A stretch of 37,965 nt of DNA, from contig JABXHX010000014.1 of NCBI GenBank assembly GCA_013373385.1, forward strand, positions 1 through 37,965, read 5' to 3'. Position numbers and translations under genes: made by a program. The DNA comes from Flavobacteriaceae bacterium. GTDB lineage: Bacteria; Bacteroidota; Bacteroidia; Flavobacteriales; Flavobacteriaceae. Position 1 is the stretch's first letter, and every line of letters begins with the position of its first letter. Of the stretch, positions 1 through 8,028 are shown in pieces. The notes beneath the pieces were generated by a model that searched no databases, was not told the origin of the DNA, and saw nothing but the letters and a program-made list of their open reading frames with translations.

Positions 1-402
1 ATCGGCTGTAATAGCTCTTGCGCCATCGTCTTCACCAAAGGCTAAATCTACATCAGTGGCTACGCTGTCATCTACGGCATCTGGGGTATCGTTCGCTCCG
101 TTAATAGTAATGGTTACTGTGGCGGTATCTGTTCCTCCATTGCCATCTGAAATGGTATAGGTAAAGGTATCTGTAGCTGTTTCACCTGATGCTAAGCTTT
201 CAAAGGCTCCGTTTGGGTTGTAGGTTACAACACCACCAACCAAAGCTACCAAGCCTGTGGTACCTGTTGTATTGATTGCTATTACTGTTAAGGCATCTAC
301 TATATCTGGGTCGGTATCATTTCCTAAAATATCGGCTGTAATAGCTCTTGCGCCATCGTCTTCACCAAAGGCTAAATCTACATCAGTGGCTACGCTGTCA
401 TC
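1..402 (-). repeat. Tandem 330-bp coding repeat in the adhesin
   Basis: Bases 1-72 and 331-402 are identical, and the match continues for a few bases with single mismatches. The period is 330 bp, or 110 residues, which is one Big_9/VCBS-type domain. The conserved segment encodes the start of each domain (AVDDSVATDVDLAFGEDDGA). Identity at DNA level implies recent duplication or gene conversion, and more copies are likely beyond the left edge. Confidence 0.85.
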
Positions 403-2049
403 GACGGCATTGGGTGGTGAGTTTGTATCATCATTATTAATTGTTACAGTTGCACCATCAGAAATATCAACACCTAAGCTAGTTCCATTTAAATTACTCA
501 TAGAAACTGTTAGTGTTTCATTTGGCTCTACTTTCGTGTCTGCTGTTGGATTAATCGTAAACGTTTGTGTTTCTCCTGCAGTCCCCGTAAATGTTAAGGT
601 ATGTCCTGTAACCGCTGTATAATCATTATCTGCTGTTGTTGCTGTTCCGTCTGTTGTAGCAACATCCACAGAAAAACCTCCTTGTACTGCATTATTTAAG
701 GTTGCAGTAACCGTTATGGATCCATCATTTTCATTTCCACTAACATCTGCTATGGTAACTGCTGCAGTATCATTATCATTAATTGTATGTGTATGAACAG
801 TGTTTGTTCCTAAAACTGCATTGGTTGGATTCGATAAAGTAATCACTATTGTTTCGTTAGCCTCTAAAATAGCATCGTCTATTGTAGTAATCGTAAAAAA
901 GCTCGTAGTTTCTGTCGGATTGAAAGTTAACGTCCCGTTTGCTAAGGTATGGTCTACCCCTCCTCCAGTTGCAGTTCCAGTAACTGTATAGTCTACGGTC
1001 ACAGTAAAAGGAACTTGTTCTGATAACTCAGCATTTATTCCTAGACCACCTGTATTATTTTCAGTTCTTGATGAGGTGGTACTTACAAATTGTACCGTTG
1101 GATTTCCGCCGCCACCGCCGCCGCCAGAAGTATTAAAATTTTCTACTGATCCGTAACTTGTACCGCTACTATTGGTTGCATAGGCTTTAAAAGAGTATGC
1201 TGAAGCCGCTGTTAATCCGGTAATATTTTGAGCATAGGCTCCGGCACCACTTCCTATGACTACTTTTGTAACACCTGTACCACCAATCTCAGGATTGGCA
1301 TTGGTTGCTGTGAGTGCATACACTACTCCTCTTTCTATAACTGCTGAAGCACCAATATTGGTAACATTACCACCTAAATCTGCTTCAGTACCGGTAACCG
1401 TTGTTGGTGCTACGGTTGCAACCGTTGGTGTTGAACCACCACCTCCGCCACTAACCTTTGCCCCAAAAACAAATACATCAAATGTTCCATAATAATCAGT
1501 AGCAGAAATGATTCTCACTTCATCAACATCTCCAAAATCTGCATCTGGAAAATCAGTTGAAGGATGCTCTTTTCTATCGGCATTCCCTGTTGTAATTGAA
1601 ACAGGTCCAGAACCTGTGGCTACTCCATTTTTATATCCTCGAACATTTAAAGTTACACTACCAACACCAGCAAATTCCCATGATTCAAAACCATTGAAAT
1701 CAAATTCACTTCCATCATTAGATTTTATTGCAATTCCTCGCCAAGCAGTAGAAGCAGGATCAACACTTATAGATATGCCTTCTTCAATGGCTGCGCCAAA
1801 ACCGACATCAGTTACATTATAAATTAAATCTGCATTTGTAGCAACACCTGAAGTATTAATTGCAAAAATATTTATTTGTACTCCAGTTATATTTGTTGAC
1901 CCCCCTTCTCCATCGTTAGCTATAGGTCCCAGGTTGGTATTATCTGTTGTTGAAAAATTTATCGTTTCAGCGCCAGTTATCTGAGAATAACTTTGAGCAA
2001 CAAAGAACACAGATACTAAAAATACGTACAAAAAAGTAATTTTTTTCAT
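1..2049 (-). CDS. Secreted repeat-domain adhesin-like protein (partial, C-terminus outside window)
   Basis: The frame is open from an ATG at 2049 to the window edge, giving 683 codons without a stop. The first 23 residues are a signal peptide (MKK, hydrophobic core, then AQSYSQ). In order follow a beta-rich N-terminal region (about 24-200), a five-glycine linker (201-205), a fibronectin-III-like stretch (about 206-305), a seven-glycine linker (309-315), two Calx-beta-like domains (about 316-428 and 429-540, ending in NDND and NNDD) and tandem Big_9/VCBS-type repeats with AVDDSVATD from about 543. The last repeats recur every 110 residues. Such proteins are typically exported and surface-attached, and here the C-terminus would be expected to carry more repeats and a type IX secretion signal, but it lies outside the window. 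No catalytic domain is visible. The gene has LytTR-like operator repeats upstream. The adhesin role is inferred from architecture. Confidence 0.85.
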   Translation of the reverse strand, partial: MKKITFLYVFLVSVFFVAQSYSQITGAETINFSTTDNTNLGPIANDGEGGSTNITGVQINIFAINTSGVATNADLIYNVTDVGFGAAIEEGISISVDPASTAWRGIAIKSNDGSEFDFNGFESWEFAGVGSVTLNVRGYKNGVATGSGPVSITTGNADRKEHPSTDFPDADFGDVDEVRIISATDYYGTFDVFVFGAKVSGGGGGSTPTVATVAPTTVTGTEADLGGNVTNIGASAVIERGVVYALTATNANPEIGGTGVTKVVIGSGAGAYAQNITGLTAASAYSFKAYATNSSGTSYGSVENFNTSGGGGGGGNPTVQFVSTTSSRTENNTGGLGINAELSEQVPFTVTVDYTVTGTATGGGVDHTLANGTLTFNPTETTSFFTITTIDDAILEANETIVITLSNPTNAVLGTNTVHTHTINDNDTAAVTIADVSGNENDGSITVTATLNNAVQGGFSVDVATTDGTATTADNDYTAVTGHTLTFTGTAGETQTFTINPTADTKVEPNETLTVSMSNLNGTSLGVDISDGATVTINNDDTNSPPNAVDDSVATDVDLAFGEDDGARAITADILGNDTDPDIVDALTVIAINTTGTTGLVALVGGVVTYNPNGAFESLASGETATDTFTYTISDGNGGTDTATVTITINGANDTPDAVDDSVATDVDLAFGEDDGARAITAD

Positions 2050-2104
2050 GATGATTTGAATTTGAATATTCTTATTTTTAATGTGAAGGGGAAAGTACTA
2101 TAAT

Positions 2105-2112
2105 CAAATGTA
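2105..2112 (-). promoter_or_regulatory. Promoter -7 element of the adhesin gene
   Basis: On the minus strand this reads TACATTTG, a perfect match to the Bacteroidetes -7 consensus TAnnTTTG. It would place the transcript start near 2098, leaving a leader of about 50 nt. No clear TTG -33 element is found at the usual distance upstream, which fits a promoter needing an activator. The nearest TGTCGT repeat ends 28 bp upstream of it. Confidence 0.5.
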
Positions 2113-2140
2113 GTTAGAATGCGATAGAAAACTGAAAAAA

Positions 2141-2227
2141 TGTCGTAAACCATAACTTTTTTGTCGTGAATGAATCTGTCGTAAACAAAAGATTCTTGTC
2201 GTGAAATGGTTATTATGTGTCGTGAAT
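2141..2227 (-). promoter_or_regulatory. Array of five TGTCGTRAA direct repeats, candidate LytTR operator
   Basis: On the plus strand TGTCGTAAAC starts at 2141, TGTCGTGAAT at 2162, TGTCGTAAAC at 2177, TGTCGTGAAA at 2197 and TGTCGTGAAT at 2218. Start-to-start distances are 21, 15, 20 and 21 bp. LytTR-domain regulators are known to bind direct repeats of about 9 bp spaced near two helical turns, and a LytTR regulator gene lies next door. The same motif occurs twice in front of that regulator. Binding by this regulator is inferred. Confidence 0.65.
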
Positions 2228-2429
2228 GACTATCTTCTTGTATTTTAAATTTCTAAATTCAGCAATACTTTTATAGTGTTTAATACATCGTTTTGGTTTC
2301 AAAAAAACTAAGAAAATTTTCGGCAACTATTTATTTTGCATCATCAACACAAGTGAAAAATGCAATTCGTAATTTGTAATTCGTAATTAGCAATTCCTCA
2401 TCAGCTATAAAAACCAACAAAAATAAGCC
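2228..2429. other. Remainder of intergenic region between regulator and adhesin
   Basis: This AT-rich stretch between the operator array and the stop codon of the response regulator shows no open frame worth calling on either strand, no RNA gene and no strong hairpin. Its one notable element is the short tandem repeat at 2364-2388. Confidence 0.5.
2364..2388. repeat. Seven-bp tandem repeat (AATTCGT)
   Basis: The unit AATTCGT is repeated about 3.5 times, with one unit reading AATTTGT. The repeat is flanked on both sides by GCAATTC-like sequence (2362-2368 and 2390-2396). It lies just downstream of the response regulator stop. It is not an inverted repeat, so it is not an obvious terminator, and its function is unknown. 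Confidence 0.6.
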
Positions 2430-3095
2430 CTAAGATAGCTCTTGTTTTACGTTGTCTGCAAATGAAGAAGATATGGGTATTTCTTCATCACCTATTTTAA
2501 TTACTTTGGCAGAATAGCCTGTGATAAAGCTTTTATTTACAATATAGGATCTGTGTACTTGAAGAAAATCGTCTGTAACTTGATTTAAAAAATTACCGAC
2601 GGTAGTTCTAACCATTTTACTGCCTGTATGTGTATATAGTTTTAAATAGTGATCTTCTTTTTTAGCATAGACAATATTTTCTACATCTATTTTTACAGAA
2701 ATGTTTTTTTCTTTTACTACAATTTTTCTTTTTGTTTTTAACTTTGCTTTTACCAATTCTAATGCTATAAATAATTCGCTTTCTTTAAATGGTTTTTGCA
2801 AATAGGTAATAGGATTTGTTTTTACAGCATTCTTTATGTTTTTACTATCTGAAAAAGCTGTAAGATAGATTATTGGAATTTCTAGCTGGTTTCCTAACCA
2901 AATACCTGTTTTATCACCATCTACCCTAATATCTAAAATAGCAACATCTGGTGTTAACTTCTGAATTTCTTTTAAAGCCCTTTCTGCATGTGTTTCCATG
3001 CCACACACAATACAGTTTAAAGACTCTAACGTTTGCTTTAACACTTCTTGAGTGATCAGTTCATCTTCTAATATATATACTCTTAAAGATTTCAT
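2430..3095 (-). CDS. LytTR-family response regulator
   Basis: A 221-residue two-domain regulator. The receiver domain (about 3-118) has the acidic pair E10-D11, phosphoacceptor D55 in VAILDIR, T79 in YLTAFSD and K101 in YLQKPF, so all switch residues are present. The LytTR DNA-binding domain follows (about 125-221) and carries the family's LQVHRSYIVN signature. It is transcribed behind the sensor kinase at 3186-6209, separated by 90 bp that hold its own candidate promoter and two TGTCGTGAAT sites, so autoregulation is likely. The same sites precede the adhesin at 2049, the best candidate target. Assignment to LytR/AlgR type is firm; the target is inferred. Confidence 0.95.
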   Translation of the reverse strand: MKSLRVYILEDELITQEVLKQTLESLNCIVCGMETHAERALKEIQKLTPDVAILDIRVDGDKTGIWLGNQLEIPIIYLTAFSDSKNIKNAVKTNPITYLQKPFKESELFIALELVKAKLKTKRKIVVKEKNISVKIDVENIVYAKKEDHYLKLYTHTGSKMVRTTVGNFLNQVTDDFLQVHRSYIVNKSFITGYSAKVIKIGDEEIPISSSFADNVKQELS

Positions 3096-3117
3096 ACAAT
3101 CCTAAAAAATTGAGTTG

Positions 3118-3125
3118 AAAATATA
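3118..3125 (-). promoter_or_regulatory. Candidate -7 element of the response regulator gene
   Basis: On the minus strand this reads TATATTTT, one mismatch from TAnnTTTG. It sits 26 bp downstream of the nearest TGTCGTGAAT site, nearly the same geometry as at the adhesin promoter (28 bp). The transcript would start near 3111, about 16 nt before the start codon. Confidence 0.35.
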
Positions 3126-3151
3126 CTATTTACCTTGACTTTACACATATT

Positions 3152-3182
3152 TGTCGTGAATATGCCAATTTTTGTCGTGAAT
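3152..3182 (-). promoter_or_regulatory. Pair of TGTCGTGAAT direct repeats, candidate LytTR autoregulatory site
   Basis: TGTCGTGAAT occurs at 3152-3161 and 3173-3182 on the plus strand, exactly 21 bp apart. The pair fills the gap between the kinase stop codon and the regulator start. It has the same orientation relative to its downstream gene as the five-copy array in front of the adhesin. Confidence 0.65.
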
Positions 3183-3185
3183 ACA

Positions 3186-6100
3186 TTATTCTTTAGGAAT
3201 CTGTATTGTTAGCGAAAAACTGTTTGCTTTTTCAATTGTAAAGTTTCCTTTTAATTGCGCAATCATCATTTTTACAATCTTCATCCCCATAGATACATTA
3301 CTATTTGTGCTTTCTATAAAAATTCCATTATCAGAATATGTAAAAACGTAATGCTTCTGCTCTTCTGTTAAGCCAATACTTATCTCTGGCGTGTCCTGTT
3401 TTTTAAATGCGTGCTTGTGAGAATTATTAATTAGCTCATTAAGTATGAGTGCCAATGGGATAGCCTTATCCATTTGTAATTTTACTGAAACAATGTTTGT
3501 TCTATAGCGAACATTTATTGGAAACAAGGTTTTGTTATAATTTACAATTCTTGTAAAATATTCTTCTACAAATACCGCTTCTTGATCATCTGAATTGTAG
3601 AGGATGTTATGAATTCCGGCAATAGATTCTATTCTGCTTTGACTGTCTTGTAATTTTGCTTTTAGCTCATCATTATCACTATTAAACGCTTGTATACTTA
3701 ACAAACCCGAAACTACTTGTAGGTTGTTTTTTATTCTGTGATGAATCTCTAACATCATTGCTTCTTTAATTCTAGCTTCATTTAGTGCAATTTTATTAGA
3801 AGCATATAGTTTTTGCTGTTGTTTAAATTGATAGGCAATATAGGTGATAATTGCTAAGAATAAGAGTAATAATGAGAGTGCAAACCACCAAGTTTTGTAA
3901 AAAATAAGCTTGGAAATTACTCTTAACTCAAGTGTATTCCCTATTTTTTGATTTGTCAATGTAAGCGCTTCTACTTGTAAAGTGTACTCTCCGGCAGCCA
4001 AGTGCGAAAATATAATTTCATTTCGGTTGTATAAACGAATCCAGTTTGAATCAGTAGAATTCTCAACCAATCTGTACCTAAATTTTACATCGTTGGGGTT
4101 TACAATCCCTAACACTGAAACTTGTGCATTGAATCTTTGATTTGATGCGGGCAATACGAGCTCTTTTGTCTCTTTTAATTTACTTGGTGCTGTAACAGTG
4201 GTCCATTTTTCATCTTCTAAATTATACGATGAAATGGAAGAAAAAATAGGGTCTAATTTCAACTTACTTTCTTCTAATTCTTTAGGATTAAAAAAGCTTA
4301 CTCCCTTATAACTGCCTATAAAAATATTTCCTTTGTTATCTTTAAATGTACTGAACCTATTTCCTTCTAGCTCGTACACACCGTCTTTTTTTGTATATCT
4401 TTTTACTTGTTTTTCTTTAGGATTATAGCATACAATACCCGAATAGGTGTTTAGCCATAATTTGTCATTATCTTCAACCATTCCGACTATAGATGTCTTT
4501 AAACTATCTTTGTAAAATAGATTGAGTGTATTTCTTTTTTCATCAAATTGATAGATGTTACCAAATTTTGTAGCGACTAAAACACCATAGGCATTTGTAT
4601 GCTTAATTGACAGTAAATTTTCTGTTTTTACATTATCAAACTCATAAAAATGGCTCTCTCCTTTTTCATACTTTAATAGACCTTTAGAGGTGGTAGCAAA
4701 AACCTTTTTTCTGTCTGTTGTAAATTCTTTGACAAAAACATCTTTGGTGTTTTTTACCTCGGTTGTTGTTTTCCCTTTTAGACTGTGCTTAAAAATCTTT
4801 CCATATTGTCCCGCAGTAAAAACCGTATCGCCCACTTTCATAAATTCTACTGATGGGTGCTTTGTATCTTCTTTAGAAAGTATTGTGTAGTTTTTATCAA
4901 TCACATAGACATTACTTAAGTCGTTTGTTATTAACATAGAATCTTGTAAAATAATATCTCTTGAGTATTCAATAAAATGCGCTTTGTTATTATACAAAAA
5001 ATGAATTTCTTTTTCTTCCTTTTTCTTTACATCAACTTCATAAAAACCTTCGTTATCTGTAGCAATAATAAATTTATTTTCAGTCAGTTGATTTATTGCT
5101 CTGACGCTTCTACCCTTTAAAAAAGTTTGTATTTTACTAGCACTAAAAAAATAGATATCCAGTTTATTTTCATAAGCAACAGCTAGGTCTCTACTCAATT
5201 TTCTGTAGCTTATTACGGGTATATTTTCTGCTCTAATTTGCTCTTTTAATTGATAGGTTTTACCTACTATATCAAAAATAGTAACTTCAAAATCTTTGTT
5301 TGCTTTATTTAAAAATGCAATTTTATTTTCTTCTTGAGCTACAGGACTTGTATAGGTTTTACGATTGTTTCTCTTACTATTTATTTGCTCTTCAAATTTT
5401 CCTGTTTTGCTATTGTATTTAATTAGATTGTATTTAGCATCAAAATAAAAATAATGCGCACCTTCTATTGTAAAATTACTATAAATCATTGTTGGTAAAA
5501 ATGCATTACCATTTACATCTATAAAATCATTTTTTGTGAGCATTTTTAAAAACTTACCATGTTTATTAAGTAAGAAAAACTCATTACTCAACAACTTAAC
5601 AATTACATGATTACCGAATGTGTTTATATCTTTTATAAAAAGTGATTTGTTGGGCTTATCGTATGTAATAGAATCAAGCATTTTAATTTGTAAACCATCT
5701 AGTTCGGCACTGAATAATTTTTCTTCATGAGTTACTAAAATTCTTGTCTTATTATTTAAATGATACGGATTATCTGTATGCCTGTTTTTTAGCAGTTTAT
5801 CATACGCTAAAACCCTTTTGATTTCTAAAGTTTTCGTATCAATAAAAAATAATTGCGCTTTAGAAAAATTATTGAACCAAAACTTTAAATACAAGCCTCC
5901 TTTACTATTTCTAAATAGTGCCCCTTTTGTAATTTTATTTTTAAATGTAAACGGAATTTTATGTGTAAAAAAATTATTCCCATCAAAACGTTGCAGTATA
6001 ATTTCTTTTTCTCCAAACACAAATTCACTTGACAATTTGTTTTCGCCAAGAATCCATAGCCAACCATTTTGATCATAAACTAAAGATAATGGGTTTGATA

Positions 6101-6209
6101 TTGTATAACCGTCTATAGAGGTATAGCTTACTCTTTGTTTGACTAATGCGTTATTTGTCTGTGAAAAAATAGCATTGCTTATTAAGAAAAAGAAAAAAAG
6201 TCTTTTCAA
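3186..6209 (-). CDS. Propeller-type sensor histidine kinase (HisKA_2)
   Basis: A 1007-residue sensor. The first 16 or so residues form a signal peptide (KRLFFFFLISNAIFSQ). A long beta-propeller-like periplasmic region follows, then a Y_Y_Y-type domain (about 690-765) containing FRYRLVEN and LAAGEYTLQVEA, and one membrane helix (about 773-793). The cytoplasmic part has a HisKA_2 motif EIHHRIKNNLQ near residue 820 and an HATPase domain (NELINNSHKHAF, YSDNG, SMGMKIVKMM). It would sense an envelope signal and phosphorylate the LytTR regulator encoded downstream. The start is a TTG: an in-frame stop lies two codons upstream, and starting later would remove the signal peptide. The ligand is unknown. 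Confidence 0.9.
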   Translation of the reverse strand: MKRLFFFFLISNAIFSQTNNALVKQRVSYTSIDGYTISNPLSLVYDQNGWLWILGENKLSSEFVFGEKEIILQRFDGNNFFTHKIPFTFKNKITKGALFRNSKGGLYLKFWFNNFSKAQLFFIDTKTLEIKRVLAYDKLLKNRHTDNPYHLNNKTRILVTHEEKLFSAELDGLQIKMLDSITYDKPNKSLFIKDINTFGNHVIVKLLSNEFFLLNKHGKFLKMLTKNDFIDVNGNAFLPTMIYSNFTIEGAHYFYFDAKYNLIKYNSKTGKFEEQINSKRNNRKTYTSPVAQEENKIAFLNKANKDFEVTIFDIVGKTYQLKEQIRAENIPVISYRKLSRDLAVAYENKLDIYFFSASKIQTFLKGRSVRAINQLTENKFIIATDNEGFYEVDVKKKEEKEIHFLYNNKAHFIEYSRDIILQDSMLITNDLSNVYVIDKNYTILSKEDTKHPSVEFMKVGDTVFTAGQYGKIFKHSLKGKTTTEVKNTKDVFVKEFTTDRKKVFATTSKGLLKYEKGESHFYEFDNVKTENLLSIKHTNAYGVLVATKFGNIYQFDEKRNTLNLFYKDSLKTSIVGMVEDNDKLWLNTYSGIVCYNPKEKQVKRYTKKDGVYELEGNRFSTFKDNKGNIFIGSYKGVSFFNPKELEESKLKLDPIFSSISSYNLEDEKWTTVTAPSKLKETKELVLPASNQRFNAQVSVLGIVNPNDVKFRYRLVENSTDSNWIRLYNRNEIIFSHLAAGEYTLQVEALTLTNQKIGNTLELRVISKLIFYKTWWFALSLLLLFLAIITYIAYQFKQQQKLYASNKIALNEARIKEAMMLEIHHRIKNNLQVVSGLLSIQAFNSDNDELKAKLQDSQSRIESIAGIHNILYNSDDQEAVFVEEYFTRIVNYNKTLFPINVRYRTNIVSVKLQMDKAIPLALILNELINNSHKHAFKKQDTPEISIGLTEEQKHYVFTYSDNGIFIESTNSNVSMGMKIVKMMIAQLKGNFTIEKANSFSLTIQIPKE

Positions 6210-6229
6210 TATTTATAGTTTAAGAAATA

Positions 6230-6237
6230 CAAATATA
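6230..6237 (-). promoter_or_regulatory. Promoter -7 element of the sensor kinase gene
   Basis: On the minus strand this reads TATATTTG, a perfect TAnnTTTG match, about 20 nt upstream of the TTG start. The leader would be short. No TGTCGT repeat is present here, so the kinase does not appear to share the operator found before the regulator. The rest of the 170-bp divergent gap towards parA shows only weak promoter-like sequence. Confidence 0.45.
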
Positions 6238-6379
6238 ATTTTTTGTGCATTAAAATAGCTAGAATTTATTTATCTCTCTAATTTTTAAGCCTTTATAATT
6301 TTAAGTCTTTTGTTAACATCTTTGATTTTTATTAACCACAAATAATCGTATTTTTACTTTTCATAAAATTCAGATTTTA

Positions 6380-7144
6380 ATGGGTAAAATCATAGCTATA
6401 GCAAACCAAAAAGGAGGTGTTGGTAAAACTACTACCACAGTAAATTTAGCAGCTGCACTTGGTGTTTTAGAAAAAAAAGTATTGCTAATTGATGCTGACC
6501 CTCAAGCAAATGCATCATCGGGTTTAGGCATTGATGTGGAGAGTGTTGAGGTTGGGACATATCAAGTTTTAGAGCATACCATTACTGCTAAAAATGCGAT
6601 TCAAAAAACCAACTCACCGAATGTAGATATTATTCCTGCTCATATTGATTTGGTCGCTATAGAAATTGAATTAGTAGACAAAGAACAACGAGAATACATG
6701 CTAAAAAAAGCCATTAGAGATATTGCAAAAGATTACGATTATGTATTGATAGATTGTGCACCTTCTTTAGGCTTAATCACTTTAAATTCTTTGGTAGCTG
6801 CTGACTCGGTAATTATTCCAATACAGTGTGAGTACTTTGCTTTAGAAGGTCTAGGAAAACTATTAAACACCATTAAAAGCGTACAAAATATTCACAATGC
6901 CAATTTAGATATAGAAGGGCTTTTATTAACAATGTTCGACTCAAGATTGCGCTTATCTAATCAAGTAGTAGAAGAAGTACGTAAGCACTTTAGTTCTATG
7001 GTTTTTGAAACAATTATTAGACGTAATACACGTTTAGGAGAAGCACCTAGTTATGGCGAAAGTATTATTGCTTATGATGCTACCAGTAAAGGTGCCATAA
7101 ATTATTTAAATTTGGCAAACGAAATTCTTAAGAAAAGCGCATAA
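6380..7144 (+). CDS. parA: Chromosome partitioning ATPase ParA (Soj)
   Basis: A 254-residue cytoplasmic P-loop ATPase of normal length for the family. The deviant Walker A motif KGGVGKTT lies at 11-18, followed by the Walker A'-type LLIDADPQ near 40 and the Walker B region YVLIDCAPSLG near 120. ParA works with ParB bound at parS to segregate the replicated origin region. Its stop overlaps the parB start by one base (TAATG), so the two are translationally coupled. No convincing parS site was seen in the window. Confidence 0.96.
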   Translation: MGKIIAIANQKGGVGKTTTTVNLAAALGVLEKKVLLIDADPQANASSGLGIDVESVEVGTYQVLEHTITAKNAIQKTNSPNVDIIPAHIDLVAIEIELVDKEQREYMLKKAIRDIAKDYDYVLIDCAPSLGLITLNSLVAADSVIIPIQCEYFALEGLGKLLNTIKSVQNIHNANLDIEGLLLTMFDSRLRLSNQVVEEVRKHFSSMVFETIIRRNTRLGEAPSYGESIIAYDATSKGAINYLNLANEILKKSA

Positions 7145-8028
7145 TGGCAAAAGCAACAAAAAAACAAGCGTTGGGTAGAGGCTTATCTGCATTATTAAAA
7201 GAATCATCCAATATCAATTCTGCTTCTGATAAAAATGCAGACAAATTGGTAGGTAATATTATAGAAATTGAGCTCAATAGTATTGAAGTAAATCCTTTTC
7301 AACCACGCACCTATTTTGATGAAGAAGCCCTACAGGAGTTGGCAAATTCTATCAAAGAATTGGGCGTAATACAACCCATTACAGTACGTAAATTAGAAGG
7401 TAACACTTTTCAGTTGGTTTCTGGTGAACGTAGGTTTAGAGCTTCAAAACTTGTAGGAAACAAAACCATTCCTGCTTATATTAGAATTGCCAACGACCAA
7501 GAAATGCTAGAAATGGCATTGGTTGAAAACATACAACGTAAAAATTTAGATCCAATTGAAGTAGCGCTTTCTTACCAACGTCTTATTGAAGAAATTAATT
7601 TAACTCAAGAACAGTTAAGTGTACGGGTTGGTAAAAAAAGATCTACCGTAACCAATTACTTACGCCTGCTAAAATTAGATCCAATCATTCAAACAGGGAT
7701 GCGAGATGGTTTTATTTCTATGGGACACGGACGTGCATTAATTAATGTAGATGCTACTACAGATCAACTAACTTTGTATACTAAAATTGTAAAAGATAAA
7801 TTATCTGTTCGTCAGACCGAAGAATTGGTTAAAAACTTAAAAGAAGGCAATACATCTGTAAAACAGAAGTCAGAAGCCCCAAGTTTTGTAAAAGAATCTT
7901 TAGAAGATTTCACGAACTTTTTTGGTAGTAAAGTAGCGATAACATCTAATGCTAAAGGAAAAGGGAAAATAGCAATTACATTCAATTCTAAAGAAGAATT
8001 TAACAGAATTAAAAAACTATTAAAATAG
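7144..8028 (+). CDS. parB: Chromosome partitioning protein ParB (Spo0J)
   Basis: A 294-residue DNA-binding partner of ParA. The ParB/Srx nuclease-like domain (about 40-130) holds the CTP-binding signature SGERRFRASKL and the segment EMALVENIQRKNLDPIE. A helix-turn-helix region follows (LTQEQLSVRVGKKRSTVTNYLRLL), then a C-terminal dimerisation region. The start overlaps the parA stop by one base, and the stop overlaps the GTG start of the next gene, which is typical of a tightly packed operon. Confidence 0.96.
   Translation: MAKATKKQALGRGLSALLKESSNINSASDKNADKLVGNIIEIELNSIEVNPFQPRTYFDEEALQELANSIKELGVIQPITVRKLEGNTFQLVSGERRFRASKLVGNKTIPAYIRIANDQEMLEMALVENIQRKNLDPIEVALSYQRLIEEINLTQEQLSVRVGKKRSTVTNYLRLLKLDPIIQTGMRDGFISMGHGRALINVDATTDQLTLYTKIVKDKLSVRQTEELVKNLKEGNTSVKQKSEAPSFVKESLEDFTNFFGSKVAITSNAKGKGKIAITFNSKEEFNRIKKLLK

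Noticed and set aside
257..1822. Several plus-strand open frames of 63-121 codons
   Set aside because: They are rich in V, S, P and T and lie opposite the adhesin, whose minus-strand frame runs unbroken from 2049 to position 1 with a signal peptide and recognisable domains.
2141..2227. TGTCGT repeats as a possible CRISPR array
   Set aside because: Repeat units are only 10 bp with gaps of 5-11 bp, no cas gene is present, and the position upstream of a promoter fits an operator.
5885..6076. Minus-strand frame overlapping the kinase
   Set aside because: It is a shifted frame within the sensor kinase gene, without a family match or independent start signals.
6310..6379. Promoter of parA
   Set aside because: TTTG at 6321 and TATTTTTA at 6349 are too far apart and too poor a match to call with confidence.
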